Below the pieces are notes generated by a model. It was not told where the DNA came from and ran no database searches. It saw only the letters and a list, made by a program, of their open reading frames with translations. A stretch of DNA of 14,770 nt, taken from CAZIPZ01 sp964541075 (GTDB lineage Bacteria; Acidobacteriota; Terriglobia; 20CM-2-55-15). The DNA lies in the NCBI GenBank assembly GCA_964541075.1, contig CAZIPZ010000093.1, positions 1 to 14,770 of the forward strand, read 5' to 3'. The stretch's first letter is position 1; each line of letters opens with the position of its first letter. Made by a program: the position numbers and the translations under genes. Positions 1 through 7,434 of the stretch are shown piece after piece.

Positions 1-1
1 T

Positions 2-517
2 CCCCTGGAACTGGAGGCCACCTATCCGCTGCCCGAAGCGCAGCTCGATCGCTTCTTTGTGAAATTACGGATGGATTTTCCGCCCATCGACGACATCCAC
101 ACGATACTCGATCGAACGACTTATCTGGACGAGCCTTCGGTCGAACGCGTATGGAGTGCGGAGAAGATTCTCCAGCTCAGAGAAATCGCCTTGTCCGTTC
201 CAATCTCAGAGGCCGTTCAGGACTATGCGATTCGTATTATTATGGCGACTCAGCCGTCCACCCAGCTAGCTCATGAACAAACTAAGAAATACCTCCGATA
301 TGGAGCCAGTCCTCGAGGCGCTCAGGCGCTTGTCATCGGCGGCAAAGTGAGAGCACTGCTCAACGGCAGATCCGAAGTATCATATGAAGATATTCGACAT
401 GTGGCGTTGCCGGCGCTTCGCCATCGCGTCATCCTGAACTTCGAGGGTGAAGCTGAACGCATCGAACCGGATTCCATTCTGAAGGCGATCCTCAGCTGGG
501 TTCCCGAGAAGAAATGA
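2..517 (+). CDS. MoxR-family AAA+ ATPase, C-terminal part (5' end outside window)
   Basis: The reading frame is open from base 2 to the TGA at 515-517, giving about 171 residues of the C-terminal part of a MoxR ATPase. The first visible residues read PLELEATYPLPEAQLDRFF, the conserved MoxR stretch around sensor 1 and the arginine finger (family form: EQEGTYPLPEAQLDRF). The lid domain follows, with the GASPRG motif carrying the sensor-2 arginine. Walker A and B lie upstream of the window. The GTG at base 59 falls inside this conserved motif and is not the start. MoxR proteins are chaperone-like ATPases that usually act with von Willebrand factor A-domain partners to mature or activate protein complexes, including metal-dependent ones. 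The partner genes would be upstream, outside the window. The next gene begins three bases after the stop, so the two are almost certainly cotranscribed. Family is near certain; substrate unknown. Confidence 0.95.
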   Translation, partial: PLELEATYPLPEAQLDRFFVKLRMDFPPIDDIHTILDRTTYLDEPSVERVWSAEKILQLREIALSVPISEAVQDYAIRIIMATQPSTQLAHEQTKKYLRYGASPRGAQALVIGGKVRALLNGRSEVSYEDIRHVALPALRHRVILNFEGEAERIEPDSILKAILSWVPEKK

Positions 518-520
518 TCC

Positions 521-961
521 ATGGAATTCAAACTCTCGACCAGACGAGCAGACTCGGTTTCCATCGTCGATTTGGCGGGCCGAATCACCACTGGGGAAGC
601 CCTCACGGCGTTCCGGCAAGTCATTCGCGAAGAAGTTTCCAAGGGTCACACTAAGATTCTCCTGAACCTTAAAGATGTTTCCTATATCGATAGCAGCGGG
701 TTGGGAGAGTTGGTGCTGGCTCTCGGCACCGTCGAGCAAACAATTTGCGCCATGTGCGGCGCTACAGTCTTCAAAGATGAAGATGGAAACTGGGAGCCCT
801 GCCCTCAATGCGAAAGTAAGGAAAGAAAACGCTGGGGACAGCTCAAGCTCAGCAATCCGGGCCGCCAGGTTCGTGACCTGCTGCAGTTCACGAAGTTGTA
901 TACAGTGTTCGATGTCCACGATTCTGAAGTTGGCGCGCTGGATAGTTTCGCCGCGAAATAA
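521..961 (+). CDS. STAS-domain (SpoIIAA-like) anti-sigma factor antagonist with an inserted zinc ribbon
   Basis: This 146-residue protein is a STAS domain of the SpoIIAA/RsbV type. Such proteins bind an anti-sigma kinase or phosphatase partner and switch by serine phosphorylation. The phospho-acceptor loop reads YIDSSGLGEL (residues 55-64), with Ser58 or Ser59 as the expected site. The C-terminal part GQLKLSN...QVRDLLQFTKLYTVFDV also fits the family. Unusually, about 32 residues (74-105) are inserted between the helix after the phospho-loop and the next strand. They hold CAMC (76-79) and CPQC (94-97) and look like a small zinc ribbon. Normal STAS proteins of this type are about 110 residues, so the extra length equals the insertion. 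The start lies 3 bases after the moxR-like stop, with a weak purine-rich stretch before it. No anti-sigma factor is visible in the window. Fold certain; metal binding and partner inferred. Confidence 0.9.
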   Translation: MEFKLSTRRADSVSIVDLAGRITTGEALTAFRQVIREEVSKGHTKILLNLKDVSYIDSSGLGELVLALGTVEQTICAMCGATVFKDEDGNWEPCPQCESKERKRWGQLKLSNPGRQVRDLLQFTKLYTVFDVHDSEVGALDSFAAK

Positions 962-973
962 ACACCTGCCTCG

Positions 974-2656
<1,683 letters not shown>

Positions 2657-2820
2657 TCGCCGCTGTATCGTCCGTTCTCCTTGCGGTCATTTTTCTCTAG
2701 GCGAAGGAATTTCTACCTGTTTTGGACCTGATCCGTCCAATTCACTTACGTCCGACGTTGATTCTGCAAGGATCTGCTCCGGCAGAGAAATTGCTTGTGG
2801 AAAGTCACACAAGGAGACGA
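2657..2820. other. Intergenic gap after ettA
   Basis: These 164 bases separate ettA from the small zinc-ribbon gene. I see no convincing rho-independent terminator: no strong GC stem followed by a T run. I also see no clear sigma-70 promoter. The only structured element is a short inverted repeat next to the Shine-Dalgarno sequence at the right end, listed separately. An open frame runs back to 2722 in the frame of the next gene, but its upstream residues do not look like protein and its start has no ribosome site. Confidence 0.5.
2794..2816 (+). promoter_or_regulatory. Shine-Dalgarno AAGGAG partly inside a short inverted repeat
   Basis: AAGGAG at 2811-2816 is one of the best ribosome binding sites in the window and fixes the start of the next gene at 2821 (4-base spacing) or the adjacent ATG at 2824 (7-base spacing). 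CTTGTG at 2794-2799 is a perfect reverse complement of CACAAG at 2808-2813, with an 8-base loop. In RNA, this 6-bp stem would cover the first half of the Shine-Dalgarno sequence. The repeat is short enough to arise by chance. The ribosome site is secure; a regulatory hairpin is only possible. Confidence 0.55.
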
Positions 2821-3021
2821 ATGATGCGAAAGAATGCGCAGCCGCAGCTTGTCCACAGCAAACCGACCATGTGCCTGCATTGTCATCTGATTGTTGAGAT
2901 GGTTCATGACCGTGATGCCGACCCGACGAAGGGGGCATGGCAGTGCCCACGCTGTGGTCACAATTACCCCTTCCTTCACTGGAAAATCAGAAAACAGACG
3001 CCGCGAAAAGAGGCTGCCTAA
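2821..3021 (+). CDS. Small zinc-ribbon protein (66 aa), unknown function
   Basis: I do not recognise a named family. From the ATG at 2821 the protein has 66 residues, with two CxxC pairs: CLHC at 18-21 and CPRC at 42-45. Conserved-looking tryptophan and glycine residues around the second pair (GAWQCPRCGHNYP) give the look of a treble or simple zinc ribbon. The termini are basic (MMRKNAQ at the start, KIRKQTPRKE at the end), which would suit nucleic acid or ribosome contact. The start is chosen from the strong AAGGAG just upstream; ATG 2824 would remove one residue. The next gene starts 19 bases after the stop, or 4 bases if its alternative ATG at 3026 is used. The gene encodes an RNA-binding protein, which supports a role connected with RNA, though this is inference. 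Confidence 0.75.
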   Translation: MMRKNAQPQLVHSKPTMCLHCHLIVEMVHDRDADPTKGAWQCPRCGHNYPFLHWKIRKQTPRKEAA

Positions 3022-3027
3022 CGCAAT

Positions 3028-3033
3028 GAGGGA
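3028..3033 (+). promoter_or_regulatory. Ribosome binding site GAGGGA that decides the RRM gene start
   Basis: GAGGGA lies 7 bases before the ATG at 3041. The RRM fold begins immediately at that methionine (KLFFVNIP), so this site supports 3041 over the in-frame ATG at 3026, which would add five residues and itself contains the site. Confidence 0.55.
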
Positions 3034-3040
3034 ACGGAAG

Positions 3041-3325
3041 ATGTCTAAACTGTTTTTTGTAAATATTCCGTATAACTGCTCCGACCGGGAGCTGCAGGAA
3101 TGGGTGGAATCGCGAGGAATCGAGACCCGCTCGATCCGGATTGTTCGCGATCTCGTGGCTGGTGTTTCTCCGGCTTTCGGATATGTTGAACTCCGGGACG
3201 ACACCCGTATTCAAGAAGCGATTTCCGTTTTGAACGGCAAAAAGTTGCGCAATCAAACGATTCTTGTGAAAGAAGCGCAGACCCAATCTGCATCGATGCG
3301 TCTATCGGAGAGAAAGACCGCGTAA
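3041..3325 (+). CDS. RRM-domain RNA-binding protein (94 aa)
   Basis: This is a single RNA recognition motif with a short basic tail, the usual size of bacterial stand-alone RRM proteins (about 80-110 residues). RNP2 is LFFVNIP at residues 4-10. RNP1 is in the stretch SPAFGYVEL at about 43-51, with the central aromatic pair (Phe, Tyr) expected to stack on RNA bases. Its first positions are Ser-Pro-Ala rather than the usual Arg/Lys-Gly-Phe. The end of the fold reads AISVLNGKKLRNQTILVKEA, also typical. These proteins bind single-stranded RNA; bacterial members are often linked to stress or cold responses. The frame stays open upstream to 2891, but that part only shadows the preceding zinc-ribbon gene. 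The next gene begins 2 bases after the stop. Confidence 0.88.
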   Translation: MSKLFFVNIPYNCSDRELQEWVESRGIETRSIRIVRDLVAGVSPAFGYVELRDDTRIQEAISVLNGKKLRNQTILVKEAQTQSASMRLSERKTA

Positions 3326-3327
3326 CC

Positions 3328-3555
3328 ATGCCGAGATACAAGGTGGGCGACACTGTCCTGATCGAGGGCAGGAAAGCCAAAGTCATTTGGCTAAGCGAAA
3401 ATGCCAGCGAAGTCGAAGCTTTTGACGAGTATATCGTTGAGTTTGAAGATAGAGGCCGCAAGTTCCTCGTCAGCGGGGAGCTAGATCCGCAACAAACTCA
3501 ATCCATGCACGATAGAAAACACGACGGCGATCCCTGTCACCGCCAGACATACTAA
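3328..3555 (+). CDS. Small hypothetical protein with KOW/SH3-like N-terminus (75 aa)
   Basis: I do not recognise a named family. Residues 3-53 read like a small beta-barrel of the KOW/SH3 type: KVGDTVLIEGRKAKVIW, then an acidic turn, then YIVEFEDRGRKFLVSGELD. The alternating hydrophobic pattern and the VGDTV opening are common in such barrels. Residues 54-75 are polar and look disordered. They are encoded by the 75 bases that overlap the end of the convergent rhomboid gene. The ATG comes 2 bases after the RRM stop. The nearest GGAG is 17 bases upstream, too far for normal use, so translation is probably coupled to the RRM gene. The position directly behind an RNA-binding protein fits an RNA- or ribosome-associated role, but that is inference. 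Confidence 0.65.
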   Translation: MPRYKVGDTVLIEGRKAKVIWLSENASEVEAFDEYIVEFEDRGRKFLVSGELDPQQTQSMHDRKHDGDPCHRQTY

Positions 3556-4335
3556 GGCCGCGATCAGGTGATCCAGCCGTTCCGGCCTTAAGGGATCTAG
3601 AAACTTCGCCGAAACATAACCTCCAGCGAGTCCACCTAGGTGGGCCCAATTGTCCACTCCGGGCATGATGAAGCCGAAAATAAAAAGCACCATTGCCCAT
3701 GATTTCGCCTGCTCTCCAATAATGGAGCTTCCACCACGCCGACCGTAATAAATCAGGGCTCCCAGCAAACCAAAAATCGGCGCCGAGGCGCCTACGGTGA
3801 AGCTTGCACCTCTCAGGAATGATGGTAAGAAAAACACCATGCCTGCCAAAGTGCTTGCCATGAACCCCGTAATCCCGGCTACCGTATAGATGATGATCAT
3901 CCGGCTGGCGCCGTAGGTTTCTGCAGTTGCCGGTGCGAGCTGCCGAACCCACATCATGTTGAAGAACAGATGAAGAACGCCGGCGTGGAGCCAGCCAGCC
4001 GTCAGGACCGTCCACCATCTGCCAAACCGGAAAACTGGAACAACGCCGCTTGCGCCAAAAATAAAAAGACTCTCTGAGCTTGGCGACAAAAAACTCAGGA
4101 GGCCGCTAGGTCGGATGCCCTGCGGATCAGTGACAAGCGTGAGCATATAGAGAATGATGCAGCTTCCCATTACGAATTGCGTGAAGCCGAGATCTCGACC
4201 CAACCTGCTCAACAGCGGTGCGAAACCCCACAGGCCCGGATTCCATCTTCCGCATGTAAAGCAACGTTCGTCTTGAACACCCACAAGGTTGCCGCAAGAA
4301 GGGCACACGACTGAGCCCCACTTCTGTCTAATCAT
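3481..4335 (-). CDS. Rhomboid-family intramembrane serine protease with N-terminal zinc ribbon
   Basis: This 284-residue inner-membrane protein should cleave transmembrane substrates within the bilayer. Residues 11-28 carry CPSC and CFTC, a cytoplasmic zinc ribbon before the first membrane segment (about 51-68). The rhomboid core shows TAGWLHAGVLHLFFNMMWV (112-130), with the conserved His117, His122 and Asn126. The catalytic serine is in GASAPIFGLLGA (182-193), Ser184, and the catalytic His232 is in NWAHLGGLAGG. The usual motif is GASGAIFG, so the residue after the serine is Ala rather than Gly and the next is Pro. Around six or seven hydrophobic segments are visible, ending with one at about 257-276. 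The ATG is 8 bases after the upstream kinase stop, with no clear ribosome site, so it is probably coupled to that gene. Its substrate cannot be read from the sequence. Confidence 0.92.
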   Translation of the reverse strand: MIRQKWGSVVCPSCGNLVGVQDERCFTCGRWNPGLWGFAPLLSRLGRDLGFTQFVMGSCIILYMLTLVTDPQGIRPSGLLSFLSPSSESLFIFGASGVVPVFRFGRWWTVLTAGWLHAGVLHLFFNMMWVRQLAPATAETYGASRMIIIYTVAGITGFMASTLAGMVFFLPSFLRGASFTVGASAPIFGLLGALIYYGRRGGSSIIGEQAKSWAMVLFIFGFIMPGVDNWAHLGGLAGGYVSAKFLDPLRPERLDHLIAALVCLAVTGIAVVFSIVHGLSLLRI

Positions 4336-4343
4336 GAATTGAA

Positions 4344-5663
4344 TTATGACGAAGCGGTGGCCGCTTTGCGAGCCTGTAACGGAAATGTGAGCGTGAAGAC
4401 GGCGCCTTTACCAAGACCGGCGCTCGCCGCGGTGATCGTTCCATTGTGTAGTTCCACCAACTGTCTGACGATCGCAAGCCCCAAACCAAGACCGGCTTTT
4501 AGATTGGGATACTCGCCGCCGGCCTGGCGGAAACGTTCGAAAATGTGAGGCAAAAAATCCGGCGAGATACCGAGTCCGGTGTCGGCGACCTGAATCTCAA
4601 GACTGCCGCTCGATGATCGGACCGATATGCTGACTGTTCCGCCCGATGATGTGAACTTGACTGCGTTTGAGAGTAAGTTCCAAACCATTTGCCGAAGCCG
4701 ATCGGGATCGGCATTCAGCAACTGGTCGCACGGAGCGATGTTCAATTCAAGGTTGACGCTCTTGGATTCTGCAAGGTTTCGAATCGAGTCCACAGCTGTC
4801 TCGACGATCGGTCCCGCTTCTATCGGCTTGACCGCCAGCCGCAGCTTGCCCGCGATGATTCTGGACACATCCAGGAGATCGTCCACCAACTGCACCTGCG
4901 CTTGCGCGTTTCTTTCGATGATCTCTAGCGCTCGGGCGAAATTCGCTTCCGTGAGTTTCGCCGTCTTCAACAGGTGAATGCAGCCGAGAATCGGCGTCAG
5001 CGGTGTTCGAAGCTCGTGTGACACCATCGCCACAAATTCGTCCTTTATGCGGTTCGCTTCCTGCGCGTTCCGATACAGCGTTCCGTTTTCAATCGCGACG
5101 GCGGCCGCGCTGGCAATATCGCGAGCCAGTTGCACGTCGTCGGAATCGTATGCGGGCCGCGAGGTCACGCAGAGAAATGCGATTGACCCCGTGATCCGAC
5201 CTTTCGTCGAAAGCGGCATGCACAGATACGCCACCGGTTTGTGTCCTGGTTTCCTCAGTTCCTCTGGAGACAGGCCCATAGTACGGATGATTTCATCGCT
5301 TGCGTCGGACAAGGATTCGTGTTCTCCCGTACAGAGAACGTTAATCGGCCCGAAGTCGCCGACGCGATGCAGCGGATAGATGCCTTCCATCCAGCTAGCG
5401 GCGTCCGGAGTGGTATCGCGTTGCACAACAATCACGCGGCGAGCGGTGATTTCACTATGAAGTGTGAACACCGCGCAAGCGTCTCCCAAGCGGGGAAGCG
5501 CAAGCTTTGCCAGCAACTGCAGAGAGGTTTTCAAATCGTTGGAAACCGCAAGCAAACCGATCGCCGCACGAAGGGCTGCAGCCTCCTCTAGCAATTGCTG
5601 GATTCGGAATTGTTCGTCCTGTTGTCGGCTCGGCTGCAGAGAAGAGTGCCCCAGATTACTCAT
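4344..5663 (-). CDS. Soluble sensor histidine kinase (GAF-HisKA-HATPase)
   Basis: This 439-residue kinase has no membrane segment and should act in the cytoplasm. Residues about 45-195 form a GAF-like sensor domain ending in AAAVAIENGTLYRNAQEAN, the usual GAF-to-kinase helix. The dimerisation box SHELRTPLTP (215-224) carries the phospho-acceptor His216. The ATP-binding domain has NLLSNAVKFT (N box, Asn333), ADTGLGI (G1, Asp361), FERFRQ (F box) and GLGLGLAIVRQL (G2, 391-402). All catalytic elements are intact. It is a paralogue of the kinase encoded just upstream: the kinase modules align throughout, while the GAF parts differ clearly and this protein lacks the N-terminal REC domain. It follows that gene by 36 bases and precedes the rhomboid gene by 8. 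No DNA-binding response regulator is present in the window, so its target is unknown. Confidence 0.95.
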   Translation of the reverse strand: MSNLGHSSLQPSRQQDEQFRIQQLLEEAAALRAAIGLLAVSNDLKTSLQLLAKLALPRLGDACAVFTLHSEITARRVIVVQRDTTPDAASWMEGIYPLHRVGDFGPINVLCTGEHESLSDASDEIIRTMGLSPEELRKPGHKPVAYLCMPLSTKGRITGSIAFLCVTSRPAYDSDDVQLARDIASAAAVAIENGTLYRNAQEANRIKDEFVAMVSHELRTPLTPILGCIHLLKTAKLTEANFARALEIIERNAQAQVQLVDDLLDVSRIIAGKLRLAVKPIEAGPIVETAVDSIRNLAESKSVNLELNIAPCDQLLNADPDRLRQMVWNLLSNAVKFTSSGGTVSISVRSSSGSLEIQVADTGLGISPDFLPHIFERFRQAGGEYPNLKAGLGLGLAIVRQLVELHNGTITAASAGLGKGAVFTLTFPLQARKAATASS

Positions 5664-5699
5664 AAACTGGCGCTATTCGACACCGCTGGCATCTCTGTG

Positions 5700-7349
5700 T
5701 CAAGCACTACGGGCGGGAAGCTGCGCGCGCACGGGGAAACGAACGATGAATAACGCTCCTTTTCCCGGTCCATCGCTATGTGCCTGGACGTCGCCGCCAT
5801 GCAATTCAACGAGCTGCCTGACGATGGACAAACCGAGGCCGAGTCCGCCGTGAGCACGCGTCGTGGAGCCATCCGCCTGCCGGAAACGCTCAAAAACATG
5901 CGGCAGGAATTCGCGTGGAATGCCTATTCCCGTGTCGGCGACCCGTATCTCAATGAAGCTCTCACTTTCGTAGCAGCTGACTTCGACGCTTCCTCGGGTC
6001 GGTGTAAACTTCACGGCATTGGAAAGAAGATTCCAGATAATCTGCTGCAAACGGTCTGGGTCGCCCAGGACCACCCCCCGCACTTGGCACGCGCCCAAGT
6101 CCAGCAAAACACCCTTTGCATCGGCGATACCTCGGACCGTGGCGATCGCCGCTTCGATTACTTTTTTCATGTCTACGTGGGCCAAACGCAGCCGCAGCTT
6201 TCCGGACGCAATCCGCGACACATCCAGCAAGTCTTCAATGATCTGCGCCTGAGTCTTGACGTTTCTCTCTATCATGTCCAGGGCGCGATTCATGACGGTC
6301 TTGTCTTCTTCGCAGCGAATCATATGAACCGCACCGAGGATCGGGGTCAATGGTGTTCGCAGTTCGTGCGAGATCATCGCAACAAATTCATCTTTTAGAC
6401 GGTTGGCTTCCTGTGCCTTTTCGTAGAGCCGCACATTATCGAGCACGTCGCCTGCTTGTCGCGCGTAAAGCTCCATGAGACGCGCTTCTCGAGGCGTGGG
6501 ATTCGAAGAGGACGAACGATAGATCTCCATGCCGCCGAGCAGATCTCCATTCCGCGTGAACAACGGAATACAGTAGACCGTTTTGCAGCCCGCCCGCCGC
6601 GCCAATCCGCCATAGATGGCGACGTCCGGTTTTGCGTAAACGTTTTCAATGAGCGCGGCGCGACCGCGGATCGCGCGCATTGAAGCGCCCTCGTCGGGAG
6701 CGACCATGTCGTTCATTCCATCTCTTGAAATGCCAAGAACGGCGGCAACTCGCAGGAGGTTTTGGTGATCATCATGGTGGGCGAGCACTCCCATGTGGGC
6801 CGCCAACAGGGAGGTCGCAGCCGTCAAAATTTCCTGTTGCAGGCTCTCAAGGTCGCGAACGGTCGACAGCCGAACGCTCAACTGGTGTAGGCACGTCATG
6901 TCCGACAACTGGATTGCGAGTTCCTCGCGAACTGCTGCCAACTCTCTTTCAGTGCGTCGTCGTGCATGGCGCCCTTGCGCTTCTTTCAATTCGCGCCGGA
7001 CAGCGGGAACTAGCCGAGAGAGATTGTCCTTGAGCAGGTAATCGTGCGCGCCGGCCTTCATTGCGGCTACGGCTGTATCCTGGTCAATTGATCCTGAAAC
7101 GATGATGAAGGGTGCATCCAATTCGCTCTGATGAAACACTTTCAAAGCGCCAAAAGCATCAAAGCCGGGAAGAGAGTAGTCGCAGAGAATGACGTCCCAT
7201 TCATGCTCTTCAAGCGCCTCTTTCATCGCACGGGCGCTTTCCACGACACTGTACTGGGGATCGAAACCGCCTTTCCTGAGCTGATGAACCAAAAGTAGGG
7301 CATCGGCTGCGGCGTCTTCGACGATCAAAACATGAAGGGGTGCGCTCAC
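5700..7349 (-). CDS. Hybrid REC-GAF-histidine kinase
   Basis: This 549-residue soluble protein begins with a response-regulator receiver domain (about 5-122): acidic residues Glu11/Asp12, phospho-acceptor Asp57 in ILCDYSLPGFDAFGAL, Ser85 and Lys107. A short coiled coil follows (about 120-150). Next come a GAF-like domain (about 150-308), the H box SHELRTPLTP with His328, and a complete ATPase domain: NLLSNAVKFT with Asn444, ADTGIGI with Asp472, FERFRQ and GLGLGLSIVRQL. REC at the N-terminus means the kinase can receive phosphate from another kinase and so act inside a phosphorelay. The start is GTG, with GGAG 11 bases upstream; an overlapping ATG is out of frame. This is the first gene of a leftward group with the paralogous kinase and the rhomboid gene. 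It is divergent from the phosphogluconate genes across 85 bases. Confidence 0.95.
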   Translation of the reverse strand: MSAPLHVLIVEDAAADALLLVHQLRKGGFDPQYSVVESARAMKEALEEHEWDVILCDYSLPGFDAFGALKVFHQSELDAPFIIVSGSIDQDTAVAAMKAGAHDYLLKDNLSRLVPAVRRELKEAQGRHARRRTERELAAVREELAIQLSDMTCLHQLSVRLSTVRDLESLQQEILTAATSLLAAHMGVLAHHDDHQNLLRVAAVLGISRDGMNDMVAPDEGASMRAIRGRAALIENVYAKPDVAIYGGLARRAGCKTVYCIPLFTRNGDLLGGMEIYRSSSSNPTPREARLMELYARQAGDVLDNVRLYEKAQEANRLKDEFVAMISHELRTPLTPILGAVHMIRCEEDKTVMNRALDMIERNVKTQAQIIEDLLDVSRIASGKLRLRLAHVDMKKVIEAAIATVRGIADAKGVLLDLGACQVRGVVLGDPDRLQQIIWNLLSNAVKFTPTRGSVEVSCYESESFIEIRVADTGIGIPREFLPHVFERFRQADGSTTRAHGGLGLGLSIVRQLVELHGGDVQAHSDGPGKGALFIVRFPVRAQLPARSA

Positions 7350-7421
7350 AGGGCGGCAGTCTCCATGACTTCTTACGTGCTTTCATTCTACCCCAACCTT
7401 TCAACACGCTGTTGGAGAAGC

Positions 7422-7427
7422 TATACT
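7422..7427 (+). promoter_or_regulatory. Possible -10 element (TATACT) for a leaderless gnd transcript
   Basis: TATACT matches the sigma-70 -10 consensus at five of six positions and ends 7 bases before the ATG at 7435. Transcription from it would begin at or very near the start codon. There is no Shine-Dalgarno sequence at a usable distance: the nearest GGAG, at 7414-7417, is 17 bases away. Both facts fit a leaderless mRNA. The -35 region at the right spacing (TTTCAA, 7399-7404) is weak. Confidence 0.4.
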
Positions 7428-7434
7428 CGCCCCC

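Noticed and set aside
2657..2710. A terminator after ettA
   Set aside because: The only GC hairpin near the T-rich stretch has a 3-bp stem, too weak to call.
2722..2820. An N-terminal extension of the zinc-ribbon protein back to 2722
   Set aside because: No ribosome site at that start, and the extra residues have no protein-like pattern; a strong AAGGAG precedes 2821.
2891..3040. An upstream start for the RRM protein
   Set aside because: The extension lies in the shadow of the zinc-ribbon gene; the RRM fold starts at 3041 with GAGGGA at good spacing.
3754..4056. A second rhomboid catalytic motif (GASG at residues 94-97)
   Set aside because: It precedes the first conserved rhomboid loop and lacks the following hydrophobic helix; Ser184 is in the correct place before His232.
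7385..7390. A -10 element (TAGAAT, minus strand) for the kinase operon
   Set aside because: The hexamer is plausible, but the -35 at proper spacing has no resemblance to consensus; TTGAAA lies only 8 bases away.
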